NCBI RefSeq assembly: GCF_003641185.1
Contig: NZ_CP032757.1
Location: forward strand, 1 to 64,000
DNA from: Lactiplantibacillus pentosus
Lineage (GTDB): Bacteria > Bacillota > Bacilli > Lactobacillales > Lactobacillaceae
Reading direction: 5' to 3'
Length of the DNA stretch: 64,000 nucleotides
The notes under the pieces were generated by a model, which was not told where the DNA came from, made no database searches, and was given only the letters and a program-made list of their open reading frames with translations. Positions within the stretch are counted from its first letter, which is position 1. The number at the start of each line of letters is the position of its first letter. Both the position numbers and the translations under genes were made by a program. Positions 42,507-50,190 of this stretch are shown one piece after another.

Positions 42507-42523
42507 TTAGGGAGGAAACAAAT

Positions 42524-42706
42524 ATGAAAGAAAGTTTACCTAGATATATGTCTATTAAGCAAACGCTAGTTTACTTCAACATAAAATCTCGTAACACATT
42601 GAAAAAAAACTACATTGCTAAGGGTTTACCAGTTGTAATTATCAATGGTACTAAACGCATTGATCAAGTGGACGCAGACAAGTTCATGGAAGCACATAAA
42701 GTTTAA
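42524..42706 (+). CDS. AlpA/Xis-like DNA-binding protein
   Basis: First gene of the rightward early transcript. 60 residues with a winged-helix / MerR-like head: MSIKQTLVYFNIKSRNTLKKNY then GLPVVIINGTKRIDQVDADKFM, the pattern of excisionase-family (helix-turn-helix 17) proteins. Likely an excisionase or activator of excision. I chose ATG 42524 because GGGAGGAAA lies just upstream; the longer frame from 42455 would run through the operators and promoter. Confidence 0.75.
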   Translation: MKESLPRYMSIKQTLVYFNIKSRNTLKKNYIAKGLPVVIINGTKRIDQVDADKFMEAHKV

Positions 42707-42710
42707 TTGC

Positions 42711-42725
42711 ACCGTGCGGGGGCAG
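42711..42725. repeat. 15-bp direct repeat, copy 2
   Basis: ACCGTGCGGGGGCAG, identical to 41670-41684, just after the AlpA-like gene. Confidence 0.6.
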
Positions 42726-42748
42726 AATAAATTTAAGGAGGTGATTTC

Positions 42749-42856
42749 ATGATAGCAACAGCAGTTTTATGGGCAATCAAGTTTGTGATTGTGTCGTTTG
42801 TTGGCAACGTGGTAGTTAAGTTAATCAAGAACCCGCGTCGGTATTTTGGAATGTGA
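42749..42856 (+). CDS. 35-residue membrane peptide
   Basis: Small gene behind a perfect ribosome site (AAGGAGGTG). One hydrophobic segment (ATAVLWAIKFVIVSFVGNVV) is followed by a basic tail (KLIKNPRRYFGM). No family recognised. Position in the early operon between the AlpA-like gene and the replication genes. Its strong ribosome site supports translation; it could be a helper-interference or membrane-active peptide, which is guesswork. Confidence 0.6.
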   Translation: MIATAVLWAIKFVIVSFVGNVVVKLIKNPRRYFGM

Positions 42857-42868
42857 GGTCAGTCGCAT

Positions 42869-42944
42869 GGGAAAGCATACAAAAAAGGCCTACTTTGCTT
42901 TGGACGGCAGTAGGTCGAAGAGATAATCAAAAATATGCTTTCCC
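42869..42944 (+). ncRNA. Nested hairpin in the early region
   Basis: GGGAAAGCATA (42869-42879) pairs perfectly with TATGCTTTCCC (42934-42944). Inside, GGCCTACT (42887-42894) pairs with AGTAGGTC (42909-42916). A T-rich stretch follows (TTATTTTAA), so it could act as an attenuator between early genes. A 19-codon frame starting at 42867 runs through it but has no good ribosome site. Confidence 0.4.
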
Positions 42945-42974
42945 TTATTTTAACACGAATAAGGAGAATGGAAA

Positions 42975-43205
42975 ATGACAAATAGTGAATTAATGGAACA
43001 AGCTAAGAATTTATCAGCGGCACGTGACAATCTGAAAATGGCGATTGACTACTTAGATATGGTGTCTGCTTCAGTTAATCAAGGAAATGTATGGGCAGGA
43101 CGATTATTTTTCGCAGACCACCGCGCTGAAAACGTTGTTGAAAACATGCAAAATGTTGCTGATTCGATTATGGCAGTTAGCAATGCCATTTGTCCCGAAG
43201 ATTAG
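42975..43205 (+). CDS. Hypothetical protein of the island
   Basis: 76 residues, MTNSELMEQAKNLSAARDNL to SNAICPED, predicted helical and soluble with a weak coiled-coil pattern. No family recognised. A good ribosome site (AAGGAGAATGG) precedes ATG 42975, and the primase-polymerase gene starts 13 bp after its stop, so it belongs to the replication operon. Confidence 0.7.
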   Translation: MTNSELMEQAKNLSAARDNLKMAIDYLDMVSASVNQGNVWAGRLFFADHRAENVVENMQNVADSIMAVSNAICPED

Positions 43206-43218
43206 GCGGTGTTGAAAA

Positions 43219-44019
43219 ATGAACGAGTTCGCAACACTTGATAAAGCCATTGAGCTGGCACAACAAGGCTATTCAGTTTACCCGTTAATTGAGAATATGA
43301 AGAAACCGCCCAAAGGAGTGTCAGGCTATAAAGACGCAACTATTGATCAAGGAACCATCTTTGCATGGTTTGAAAATCACCCGGCTTATAACTTAGGCTT
43401 GCGGCTAGATTTATCGGATTTATTGGTTGTTGACATTGATATGCACGATCCAACTAAAAACGGCCGGACTAGCTTGGCACAACTATTTAAGCAAGGGCTG
43501 ACGTTGCCGAATGATACCTACATTGAACGGACGGCTAACAACGGCGTACATTACTTTTTTAAATACGCGGGTGCTAAGGTTCGCAAAATTGACGTTTGGC
43601 CCGGAATTGACTTGCTAAGTGACTTCACGGTGATCGCACCAAGCGAGATTAACGGCAAACCGTATGCCCCCTTAGATGGCCGAACCTTGGCTGATATTAA
43701 GCCGGTTCCTCAATGGCTAGTTGACAAGTTGGCGGGGCAAAAAGTGAACTGGCCGTCAGAACGCGCCTATACCACACGCCAAAAGAAGTATACCGGTCGC
43801 TTGTTAGATGAAATGGTAACTGGGACAACCCAAGGTAATCGCAACGCTTGGTTAACTAAAATTGCTGGTCGTATGTTTGGCGTCGGCGCTTCTCCCAAGA
43901 CAGTCTATAACATGCTGTCAGTGATCAATGATTCGTTCGTTGATCCGGCACTACCAAGCAAGGAAGTTAATGTGATTTTTCAATCCATTTTAAAACGAGA
44001 GAGTAAGGGGGTTCATTAA
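43219..44019 (+). CDS. Bifunctional DNA primase/polymerase
   Basis: Prim-pol enzyme that makes primers for satellite replication. The 266 residues show the AEP core: YSVYPLIENMKKPPKG at the start, the catalytic VVDIDMHD (Asp 72, Asp 74), ERTANNGVHYFFKY, and GIDLLSDFTVIAPSEI. A C-terminal helical PriCT-1-like domain (about 190-262, TTQGNRNAWLTKIAGRMFG) follows. Its stop overlaps the helicase gene start by one base, so the two are coupled. This pair is the replication engine of PICIs. Confidence 0.92.
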   Translation: MNEFATLDKAIELAQQGYSVYPLIENMKKPPKGVSGYKDATIDQGTIFAWFENHPAYNLGLRLDLSDLLVVDIDMHDPTKNGRTSLAQLFKQGLTLPNDTYIERTANNGVHYFFKYAGAKVRKIDVWPGIDLLSDFTVIAPSEINGKPYAPLDGRTLADIKPVPQWLVDKLAGQKVNWPSERAYTTRQKKYTGRLLDEMVTGTTQGNRNAWLTKIAGRMFGVGASPKTVYNMLSVINDSFVDPALPSKEVNVIFQSILKRESKGVH

Positions 44020-45413
44020 TGGGCAAAGCAATGGATTTACCAGCAGAGACCCGAGAAGCGGCCAATAATGTTATCAAAATGCAACGTGACGCTGATTGGC
44101 AGAATGATTTCAAAAAAAATTCGGACGATGGGATCAAAACACAGTCTCTTTACAATATCCGTTTAATTATGGAACATGACGAAATGTTGAAAGGACTAGT
44201 TGTCTTTGACGAGTTCTCGGAACAAATTGTCAAAACACCACAAGCAGACAATTCACTGTTCAAAAAAGGTTTTTGGAATGATAGTGATGACACGTTATTG
44301 AGAAGTTATATTGAAGATCATTACAACTTGTTATTCAGCAAGGAAAATATTACCGACGCGGTAGTTACAGAAGCACGCCGCAAGACAATCAATCCGGTTA
44401 AGGCTCGTATTGAAGCGGTAGAATGGGACGGCCAGCCACGTGCTGAACGTTATTTCATTGATTACTTAGGTGCCGAAGATAATCACTACACCCGCACCAT
44501 CACTAAGAAATGGCTAACTGGTCTTATTGCCCGGGCCTATGTTCCCGGAGTTAAGTTTGAAATTGTACCTATCTTAGAGGGAAGCCAAGGACTTGGCAAG
44601 AGTACGGCTGGTAAGAATCTATACCCGGATAAATTCAATGATTCGCTGAAAGGAATGGGTAAGCAGAAAGACGATTATCAACAGTTACAAGGTAGTTGGA
44701 TTATTGAAGTTGCCGAGCTTTCCGCCATGAAAAAAACGGACGTTGAGGGAATTAAAAATTTTATTAGTGCACAATCCGACACATATCGGAATAGTTACGG
44801 CCGCTATGCGTTGCCACACCCGCGTAAATGCGTATTTATTGGCACGACTAACCAAACCGACTATTTAAAGGACGCGACCGGTGAACGGCGCTTCTATCCA
44901 ATTAAATGTGGGGTCAACAAGGCCAAATTAGATGTATGGCACCCGGACGAGAATTATATACTTCAAGTATTGGCGGAGGCCGCGTATTGGTTTAGGAATG
45001 GCGAACTGCTATATCTGGATCAGGCCACCTTGAAAGAGGCTAAGGCGTATCAGATGGCTGCGGAAGCTGTTGACCCTATGCGAGATGCCATTGAAGAATT
45101 TTTAGCAATGGAAGTTCCCACAGATTGGGGAAAAATGAGTACCAGCTTAAAACAAAGCTATGTCAGTGACTACGGTCAGCAATCTAAGTGGCTACAAGAT
45201 CAAGTTAGCAATGAACGGAAACTGCTCAATCAAACAACAACTCGGGAAATTATGGAAGTTGTCTTCCATAAAACAGTTGATCGTTATTTAACCGGGCGAA
45301 CAAACTCGGAAGCTAAGCGAATTAAGTTGTTAATGGACAATATGGACGGGTGGAAAAGTCAACGAATTAGAATGAATGGCCAACGTCTACATGGGTATAT
45401 GCGCGAAGTTTAA
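44019..45413 (+). CDS. VapE-type superfamily 3-like replication helicase
   Basis: Virulence-associated E family ATPase, the likely replication initiator and helicase. The 464 residues have Walker A EGSQGLGKST at 187-196, Walker B WIIEVAEL near 227-234, and the arginine/sensor region IGTTNQTDYLKDATGERRFYPI near 275-296. The name is historical and does not imply virulence. It is coupled to the primase-polymerase gene and ends 7 bp before an iteron array, the order seen in SaPI rep-ori modules. Confidence 0.92.
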   Translation: MGKAMDLPAETREAANNVIKMQRDADWQNDFKKNSDDGIKTQSLYNIRLIMEHDEMLKGLVVFDEFSEQIVKTPQADNSLFKKGFWNDSDDTLLRSYIEDHYNLLFSKENITDAVVTEARRKTINPVKARIEAVEWDGQPRAERYFIDYLGAEDNHYTRTITKKWLTGLIARAYVPGVKFEIVPILEGSQGLGKSTAGKNLYPDKFNDSLKGMGKQKDDYQQLQGSWIIEVAELSAMKKTDVEGIKNFISAQSDTYRNSYGRYALPHPRKCVFIGTTNQTDYLKDATGERRFYPIKCGVNKAKLDVWHPDENYILQVLAEAAYWFRNGELLYLDQATLKEAKAYQMAAEAVDPMRDAIEEFLAMEVPTDWGKMSTSLKQSYVSDYGQQSKWLQDQVSNERKLLNQTTTREIMEVVFHKTVDRYLTGRTNSEAKRIKLLMDNMDGWKSQRIRMNGQRLHGYMREV

Positions 45414-45420
45414 TCAGAAA

Positions 45421-45541
45421 TTTACCAAGTGGACCACGTTGGACCACCATATGGACCACGTCAAGGGGTCTTTGAAGTGCTGATATATCAACGTTTGGAC
45501 CACCGGACCACGTGGACCACGTTAAAACAAACATTTCCAGT
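45421..45541. repeat. Iteron array, right copy (likely replication origin)
   Basis: Six GGACCA iterons, three on each side of an AT-rich centre (GATATATCAACG), immediately downstream of the helicase gene. It is an inverted near-copy of 40352-40473. The outer parts are essentially identical; differences concentrate at one arm of the central palindrome. Location right behind rep is where SaPI origins lie. Confidence 0.82.
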
Positions 45542-45559
45542 ACAGGAGGAAAATGAAAA

Positions 45560-45979
45560 ATGAAAGTAATTTATCCAAGTTTAGTTGAGCAAGCTTTTGA
45601 CATTTACGTTAAACAATATGGGCCAATTGTCTCAAATAGAGTTAATGAATTAAAATCGTGTATTTACAGAGCCTTGATTAAAGAAGGTGCTTTAGATCAA
45701 AATGGTGAGCCAACTCAAAAAGCAAAAGATAAAGGATTGGTTGGTAACTTTGCCCCAAATGAAGATGGAGAATATGAGCCAGAAACTGTAAGAGACTTAA
45801 AACTCATGTACCCCATATATGCACAATTTAGTGACGATCACTTTAAGAAATCAAGTCAAGGTTGGTTAGCTGACGCCTACGTTATCCGAAACGTTTCAAG
45901 CCAAGTTTTGAATAATCCTTTAAGCGATGAAGAACAACGCAAAAATGCGTACAAGATGTTGGAACAATTAGATGATTAA
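45560..45979 (+). CDS. Hypothetical protein downstream of the iterons
   Basis: 139 residues, soluble, rich in Asn/Gln/Lys, beginning MKVIYPSLVEQAFDIYV and ending KMLEQLDD. No motif recognised. AGGAGGAAA is correctly placed for ATG 45560; an ATG at 45553 is out of frame. It starts the block between replication and packaging, where satellites often carry helper-interference or anti-phage genes. That role is only positional. Confidence 0.7.
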   Translation: MKVIYPSLVEQAFDIYVKQYGPIVSNRVNELKSCIYRALIKEGALDQNGEPTQKAKDKGLVGNFAPNEDGEYEPETVRDLKLMYPIYAQFSDDHFKKSSQGWLADAYVIRNVSSQVLNNPLSDEEQRKNAYKMLEQLDD

Positions 45980-46002
45980 TATATAGAAAGGATCTAACTA
46001 TA

Positions 46003-46305
46003 ATGAAAATTAGAATGATTGACTGTGACAATAAGATGGGGCAATGTGAGTTATTCGTTACTCGGGAACCTAACCAACATGAACATTTATATTTACGAAA
46101 TGGGAGTGAAGTGGTAGTTCTTAATATTTATCAATTTGTGCGAAATACAAAAGACAATTTTGCCGAAGAACCCGACTTCGTGGCAATTGTTCAGTATCAA
46201 GAAAATGGTAATCCGGCATTAACAGACTTTCGCAACGAGTTTGAACGACAACGGGCACTAGATATATTACGGCAAGTAGGTGAAGTAGAAAAGGAGGATA
46301 ACTAA
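46003..46305 (+). CDS. Hypothetical protein
   Basis: 100 residues starting MKIRMIDCDNKMGQCELFV, mixed alpha/beta in appearance, with an acidic C-terminus (EVEKEDN). No family recognised. It follows 45560-45979 by 23 bp behind GAAAGGATC, and its last base is the first base of the head-closure gene, so it is coupled to the morphogenesis genes. Confidence 0.7.
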   Translation: MKIRMIDCDNKMGQCELFVTREPNQHEHLYLRNGSEVVVLNIYQFVRNTKDNFAEEPDFVAIVQYQENGNPALTDFRNEFERQRALDILRQVGEVEKEDN

Positions 46306-46643
46306 TGAAAAATTATAGCTTGAATCGCCTAAATAAGCGAGTACAGTTTGGCACCGTCAAGTCTGTTCAGAACCCAATAAACGGCACAACCAAGCAACAA
46401 TTCGTGCCACTGTTCACTGTCTGGTGTGGTGAGTATACGTTGACCATCAGTAACACTATTAGCCTTACTGGTACGACTGCGACAACTAACCAGCTAATTG
46501 CGGTGCGCCATGATGAACGCATTACCACAGCACTACTAGCGTTGCTAGATGGTGTTGAGTATAAGGTTGCTGGCGTTAGTTCTGATAGCGATATGAATGC
46601 TTATGACGTGGTCACACTAACCAAGGTCAACGGTCATGGCTAA
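46305..46643 (+). CDS. Phage head closure / head-tail adaptor protein
   Basis: Small protein that seals the portal and offers a surface for tail joining. The 112 residues begin LNKRVQFGTVKSVQNPINGTT and show the strand pattern of the SPP1 gp16 / head-tail joining family (LFTVWCGEYTL, VRHDERITTALLALLDGVEYKVAGV). GAAAAGGAGGATAACT precedes ATG 46305. It lies upstream of the HNH gene instead of after the capsid gene, and overlaps HNH by 8 nt. Tail assembly genes that would follow in a phage are missing. Confidence 0.8.
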   Translation: MKNYSLNRLNKRVQFGTVKSVQNPINGTTKQQFVPLFTVWCGEYTLTISNTISLTGTTATTNQLIAVRHDERITTALLALLDGVEYKVAGVSSDSDMNAYDVVTLTKVNGHG

Positions 46644-47034
46644 GCCAATGAAGCAATGTGAACACCCGGGTTGTCGGACGTTGGTTGCCTATGACACACG
46701 CTACTGTGAGAAGCACCGCAAGGCAACTAACAAGTGGCGGTATCACAAACGAATGTACGACTCAGACGAAAGTAAGTACCAGCAGTTTTACAAGGCAGCG
46801 GCATGGCGTCGTCTATCACGTCGGTTCTTAGAACTTAACCCAGTATGTATTAAGTGCTATGAAGATGGTGTGATCCGTAAAGCCGATGTGGTCGATCACG
46901 TTATCGAAATCAAAGACGATTGGTCACGTCGCTTAGATGAAAGTAACCTACAACCATTGTGCTACCGACACCATAACCGAAAAACGGGATTGGTTAGAGA
47001 ACAACGAAAACAACGAAAACAACAAACTAAATAA
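46636..47034 (+). CDS. HNH endonuclease of the packaging module
   Basis: Nuclease that in cos phages stimulates terminase cutting of concatemers. The 132 residues have zinc-ribbon cysteines (CEHPGC near 8, CEKH near 23, CIKC near 72) and an HNH core: VVDHVIEIKDDWSRRLDESN LQPLCYRHHNRKT (about 85-118). HNH next to terS and terL is the hallmark of HK97-like cos packaging. Here it is separated from terS by an 820-bp noncoding stretch. Confidence 0.9.
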   Translation: MAKPMKQCEHPGCRTLVAYDTRYCEKHRKATNKWRYHKRMYDSDESKYQQFYKAAAWRRLSRRFLELNPVCIKCYEDGVIRKADVVDHVIEIKDDWSRRLDESNLQPLCYRHHNRKTGLVREQRKQRKQQTK

Positions 47035-47040
47035 TCAATG

Positions 47041-47070
47041 AGTGTCGTGCTGAAAGGTGCGGCGCTTTTT
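47041..47070 (+). terminator. Terminator after the HNH gene
   Basis: Stem AGTGTCGTGC / GTGCGGCGCT with several wobble pairs, then TTTTT. Confidence 0.6.
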
Positions 47071-47186
47071 AGTATCTGCGGTCGCAAGTTACGACCTTAG
47101 ATAACGTACTAACTTGGTGCACTAGCTGACTCGCTAAGATGACGTGACAGGTTGCTTGTGCTACCTAAGCTTAACTTAGATAGGTA

Positions 47187-47244
47187 AACAAAAGGCCGCC
47201 CGTTAAGGCGACCGATGACATCTATGATAATTAACCTGACAGTT
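47187..47244 (-). ncRNA. Candidate small RNA in the packaging region
   Basis: On the minus strand: TTGTTT (47273-47278), 16 bp, extended -10 TGATATAAT (TATAAT at 47251-47256), then about 57 nt ending at a terminator hairpin GGTCGCC / GGCGGCC (47194-47213) with TTTTGTTT. The RNA would hold two hairpins. No reading frame fits. Signals are good but unproven. Confidence 0.4.
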
Positions 47245-47728
47245 AAGTTAATTATATCACGTGAAAGCGAGAAAACAATTTGTAGGTCTAAATTTTATAC
47301 CCACAATTCAAGATTAATATTGAAAGGTGTTTCCACAGTAGTAGATCTGCGCAATACTGCGCTGAACTTTCAGCCGAGATACTAAGCGGAGTTTTCCGCT
47401 GACCTAACCAACCCGCATTTTGCGTCTACGTTGCCAAAATTGGCAATGGACTGCGCCAAGTTTTCGGCCGAGTGAACAATTCAAGTTGGCGGCTCAATTT
47501 TGCGCCACGAAAATAATTCAAAACAGCATGACAGCCCAGAAACGTTGATATGGGGGGCTATGGTCGACCAAAAAGGAGCGGACAGCATACTTTTGTGTTT
47601 ATAAAAGTCCCTTTTTAACTTTGATTTTTTGCTGATTTTGCTGGATTGTGAAATATCCCTACTAATAATGCGAAATTTAAACAAATAGTCAGTCAGGGGG
47701 TAACGTGTAAATATATACATGTTATTAA

Positions 47729-47757
47729 TTGCACTTTTTAGAGATATGTGCGATAAT
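47729..47757 (+). promoter_or_regulatory. Promoter of the packaging operon
   Basis: TTGCAC (47729-47734), 17-bp spacer, GATAAT (47752-47757), about 105 bp before terS. Confidence 0.65.
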
Positions 47758-47796
47758 ATAGATATAATAAACGAATTCTGGATATATGTATCAATC

Positions 47797-47829
47797 AGCC
47801 GCTATGGGTCTAACCCATGGGGGCTTTTT
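47797..47829 (+). terminator. Leader terminator between promoter and terS
   Basis: AGCC..ATGGGT pairs with ACCCAT..GGCT (loop CTA), followed by TTTTT. It lies after the promoter at 47729 and before the terS ribosome site. Transcription from that promoter would have to read through it, so it could be an attenuator or the end of an upstream transcript. Confidence 0.7.
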
Positions 47830-47862
47830 GGCACGTAAATTTAAACGAAAGGAGTGCTCCGA

Positions 47863-48336
47863 ATGAGCCGAAAAGTAAAAGCCTTAGCTAGTATGAAAAA
47901 ACATTTAACCAATGATGAGCGTGACCAACGTAAGGACACAGAGAAAGCGTTATTTGATTACCCGTCACTCGATTTAACGCCCCCTGATTGGTTACATGAT
48001 CGGGCCTTGACTGAATGGCAACGGGTAGCGCCTTATTTAAAGGCCAATACCCCAATTAGTGAACTTGACCGGGCCATGTTAGCCAGTTATTGCCGCGCTT
48101 ATGCCACCGTACAGACATGCGAGAATGATATTCGTAAGAACGGGCTGGTACAAACTAATCAAGAGACTGGCGTACGTAAGCCGAACCCTTACGTGGCCTT
48201 GCAGTCACAAGCGATGAAAGATTTAAAAGCCTTAGCCAATGATTTAGGCATGTCGCTATCGAGCCGGGCCCGCATGGAATTAAACAAGCAGAAAGATGAG
48301 ACACCCGAAGATACTTTCGAGGCGATGTTGTCATGA
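47863..48336 (+). CDS. terS: Terminase small subunit, P27 family
   Basis: Recognises the packaging site and hands DNA to TerL. 157 residues with the P27-family core: PPDWLHDRALTEWQRVAPYL, YCRAYATVQTCENDI, and the C-terminal FEAMLS. I chose ATG 47863 because AAAGGAG sits 9 bp upstream; the GTG at 47854 overlaps that site. It overlaps terL by 4 nt. Carrying its own terS redirects packaging to satellite DNA. Confidence 0.92.
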   Translation: MSRKVKALASMKKHLTNDERDQRKDTEKALFDYPSLDLTPPDWLHDRALTEWQRVAPYLKANTPISELDRAMLASYCRAYATVQTCENDIRKNGLVQTNQETGVRKPNPYVALQSQAMKDLKALANDLGMSLSSRARMELNKQKDETPEDTFEAMLS

Positions 48337-50036
48337 TTGAATATGTTGACCAAGTTTTATCGGGCCAAGTGTTGGCTGGTCAAAAGATTAAATGGGCGTG
48401 TGAGCGATTTAAACGCGATTTAAGCCGTTCTAAAGAAGACAGCTTCCCGTTCTACTATGACGAAGACAAAGCGGCACAGGCGGTTAAATTTATCGAATTA
48501 ATGCCGAAGACTGATGGTAGCCAACTCACCATGCAACCCTTTCAAAAATGGATTATCAGTGAGTTATATGGCTGGCGTGAAAAAACTACTGGTAACCGCC
48601 GTTATGATCGGGCGTTTATTAGTATGGCCCGAAAGAACGGTAAAACCTATCTGGCTTCTGGCATGGCCGCTAATGGCCTTTTAAGAGAACGACAGCCCGC
48701 CCGCAACCGACAAGTATTATTCGTAAGCAACGCCCTCAAACAAGCTAAATTGGGCTATGACATGCTTTCAAGTGGGTTACGGCAAGTCCGCAAGCAATCG
48801 AAGTATATGCGGCAACGCATTAAGGTACAGAAGCAAGCCATTACCGACCTAGAAACTAATTCGCAAGTCCTAGCCCTTGCCAGTGATACCAGTACGCTTG
48901 ATGGTTATGCCGGGACTACTGTTATTTTAGATGAATGGCACGAAGCTAAAGACCGCAAGGTGTACAACGTTTTAAAGTCTGGTCAAGCACAAGAAGATAA
49001 CTCCCTGCTGGCGGTGATTTCCACCTCGGGCCTTAACCTTAATGTCCCAATGCACGCCGAATATGACATGCTGACGGACGTTTTAAAGGGCAAAACCGAA
49101 GCTGACCGTTATTTTGTGGCAATCTGGGAACTGGACGACCGCGAAGAAGTTTACGATCAAGCCAACTGGATCAAGGCTAACCCGTTATTCAGTGAACCAC
49201 ACGTTAAACAACGCATGACGGAAAAGATCCAGGCCGATGTTGACCTTGCAATTAAGCAAAATAACCTTATTCCGGTACTGGTTAAGAACTTCAATATGTG
49301 GTTGCAAGCCAGCGAGGACAGTTATATTTCAGCAGACGATTGGTCCGCTGGTAAATTGGCAAAGGTGCCCGACTTACATAATCGCGACGCCTATATTGGC
49401 ATTGATTTATCAAAAAGTAATGACTTGACCGCGGTTAGTTGGTTGATACCAATTGGCAACGGTCAGTTTTATTGTGATAGTCATTCGTTTGTGGGCACTA
49501 AGTACGGCCTGGATTCTAAGATTAAACGTGATGGGATTGATTACCGGTCAATGGAGCGCGCTGGTGAGTGTAGTATTACTCGCCTTGATAGTGGTGTGAT
49601 TGATTATGACGAGCTATTTGATTTTGTACAAAAACTAGTCGGAAAATACAACTGGAAAGTGAAAGCCGTCGCTTATGACCCGTATAACGCGCAAACGTTA
49701 ATTACAAAATTCGAGAAATTAAGCTACCCACTGTTTGAAGTGCGACAAGGCACCAAGACTTTGAATATTCCCACCCGTAACTTTCGTGACCAGCTTTACG
49801 ATGGCAAGATTAAACATAACGGTAACAAGATTCTCGCTTATGCGGTCAATAACGCCATCTTGAAAGTGCTAAACAATGGCTGGCAACTGGATAAGGCACG
49901 CAATAGCAACCGGATTGACCCGGTAGCAGCCTTAATTAATTCTTACGTTGCCGGTATGGACTATTACCAAGAAAGTGAGGATCAACAACATGCAGAAGAT
50001 TACTACAAAACAGCGACTGCGGCAGATTTGTTCTGA
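48333..50036 (+). CDS. terL: Terminase large subunit
   Basis: Packaging ATPase and nuclease of the HK97 (terminase_1) type. The 567 residues show the Walker A variant ARKNGKT at 99-105, Walker B VILDE at 197-201, and a C-terminal RNase-H-like nuclease with IGIDLSKSNDLTAVSW (about 350-366) and AYDPYNAQTLITKFEKL. Full length, no frameshift. SaPIs that only carry terS use the helper's TerL; this element has both. Confidence 0.96.
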   Translation: MIEYVDQVLSGQVLAGQKIKWACERFKRDLSRSKEDSFPFYYDEDKAAQAVKFIELMPKTDGSQLTMQPFQKWIISELYGWREKTTGNRRYDRAFISMARKNGKTYLASGMAANGLLRERQPARNRQVLFVSNALKQAKLGYDMLSSGLRQVRKQSKYMRQRIKVQKQAITDLETNSQVLALASDTSTLDGYAGTTVILDEWHEAKDRKVYNVLKSGQAQEDNSLLAVISTSGLNLNVPMHAEYDMLTDVLKGKTEADRYFVAIWELDDREEVYDQANWIKANPLFSEPHVKQRMTEKIQADVDLAIKQNNLIPVLVKNFNMWLQASEDSYISADDWSAGKLAKVPDLHNRDAYIGIDLSKSNDLTAVSWLIPIGNGQFYCDSHSFVGTKYGLDSKIKRDGIDYRSMERAGECSITRLDSGVIDYDELFDFVQKLVGKYNWKVKAVAYDPYNAQTLITKFEKLSYPLFEVRQGTKTLNIPTRNFRDQLYDGKIKHNGNKILAYAVNNAILKVLNNGWQLDKARNSNRIDPVAALINSYVAGMDYYQESEDQQHAEDYYKTATAADLF

Positions 50037-50190
50037 TTATGTACAAACGATCCTGTTGGTGATTGGCTTAATCTGCTTAGTGATTGGTTTTGGTTGCTGG
50101 ATCAGCTGGCAAGCGGGGTTAATATTGGCTGGTATAGCCATGATTCTGCTGGCCTTACTAATTAATTATGAAAAGCAAAGAGGTGATTAA
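49990..50190 (+). CDS. Small membrane protein, DUF1056-like
   Basis: 66 residues with two hydrophobic helices (TILLVIGLICLVIGFGCWI and AGLILAGIAMILLALLI) between terL and portal, where lactobacillar phages carry DUF1056 proteins. It overlaps the end of terL by 47 nt in another frame and abuts the portal start. I chose ATG 49990 because AAGTGAGGA precedes it. Role unknown. Confidence 0.75.
   Translation: MQKITTKQRLRQICSDYVQTILLVIGLICLVIGFGCWISWQAGLILAGIAMILLALLINYEKQRGD

Larger units (their letters stand above)
47071..47862. other. Noncoding region between HNH and terS, probable packaging/regulatory region
   Basis: About 790 bp without a supported gene inside an otherwise compact module. It contains a candidate minus-strand small RNA (47187-47244), a 9-bp perfect inverted repeat ATAATTAAC / GTTAATTAT (47227-47255), hairpins such as AGCGGAGTTTTCCGCT and TTGCCAAAATTGGCAA near 47390-47450, a promoter and a terminator just before terS. 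In HNH-terS-terL systems the cos site lies in this interval, so it is the best place to look for it. Confidence 0.6.

Noticed and set aside
47481-47720. 79-residue minus-strand frame between HNH and terS
   Set aside because: No ribosome site, against the direction of the module, and unlike known proteins; more likely structured noncoding DNA.
47071-47862. Assignment of this region to a named giant phage RNA class (such as GOLLD or ROOL)
   Set aside because: Size and setting are suggestive, but I could not match any conserved core by eye and no covariance search is possible here.
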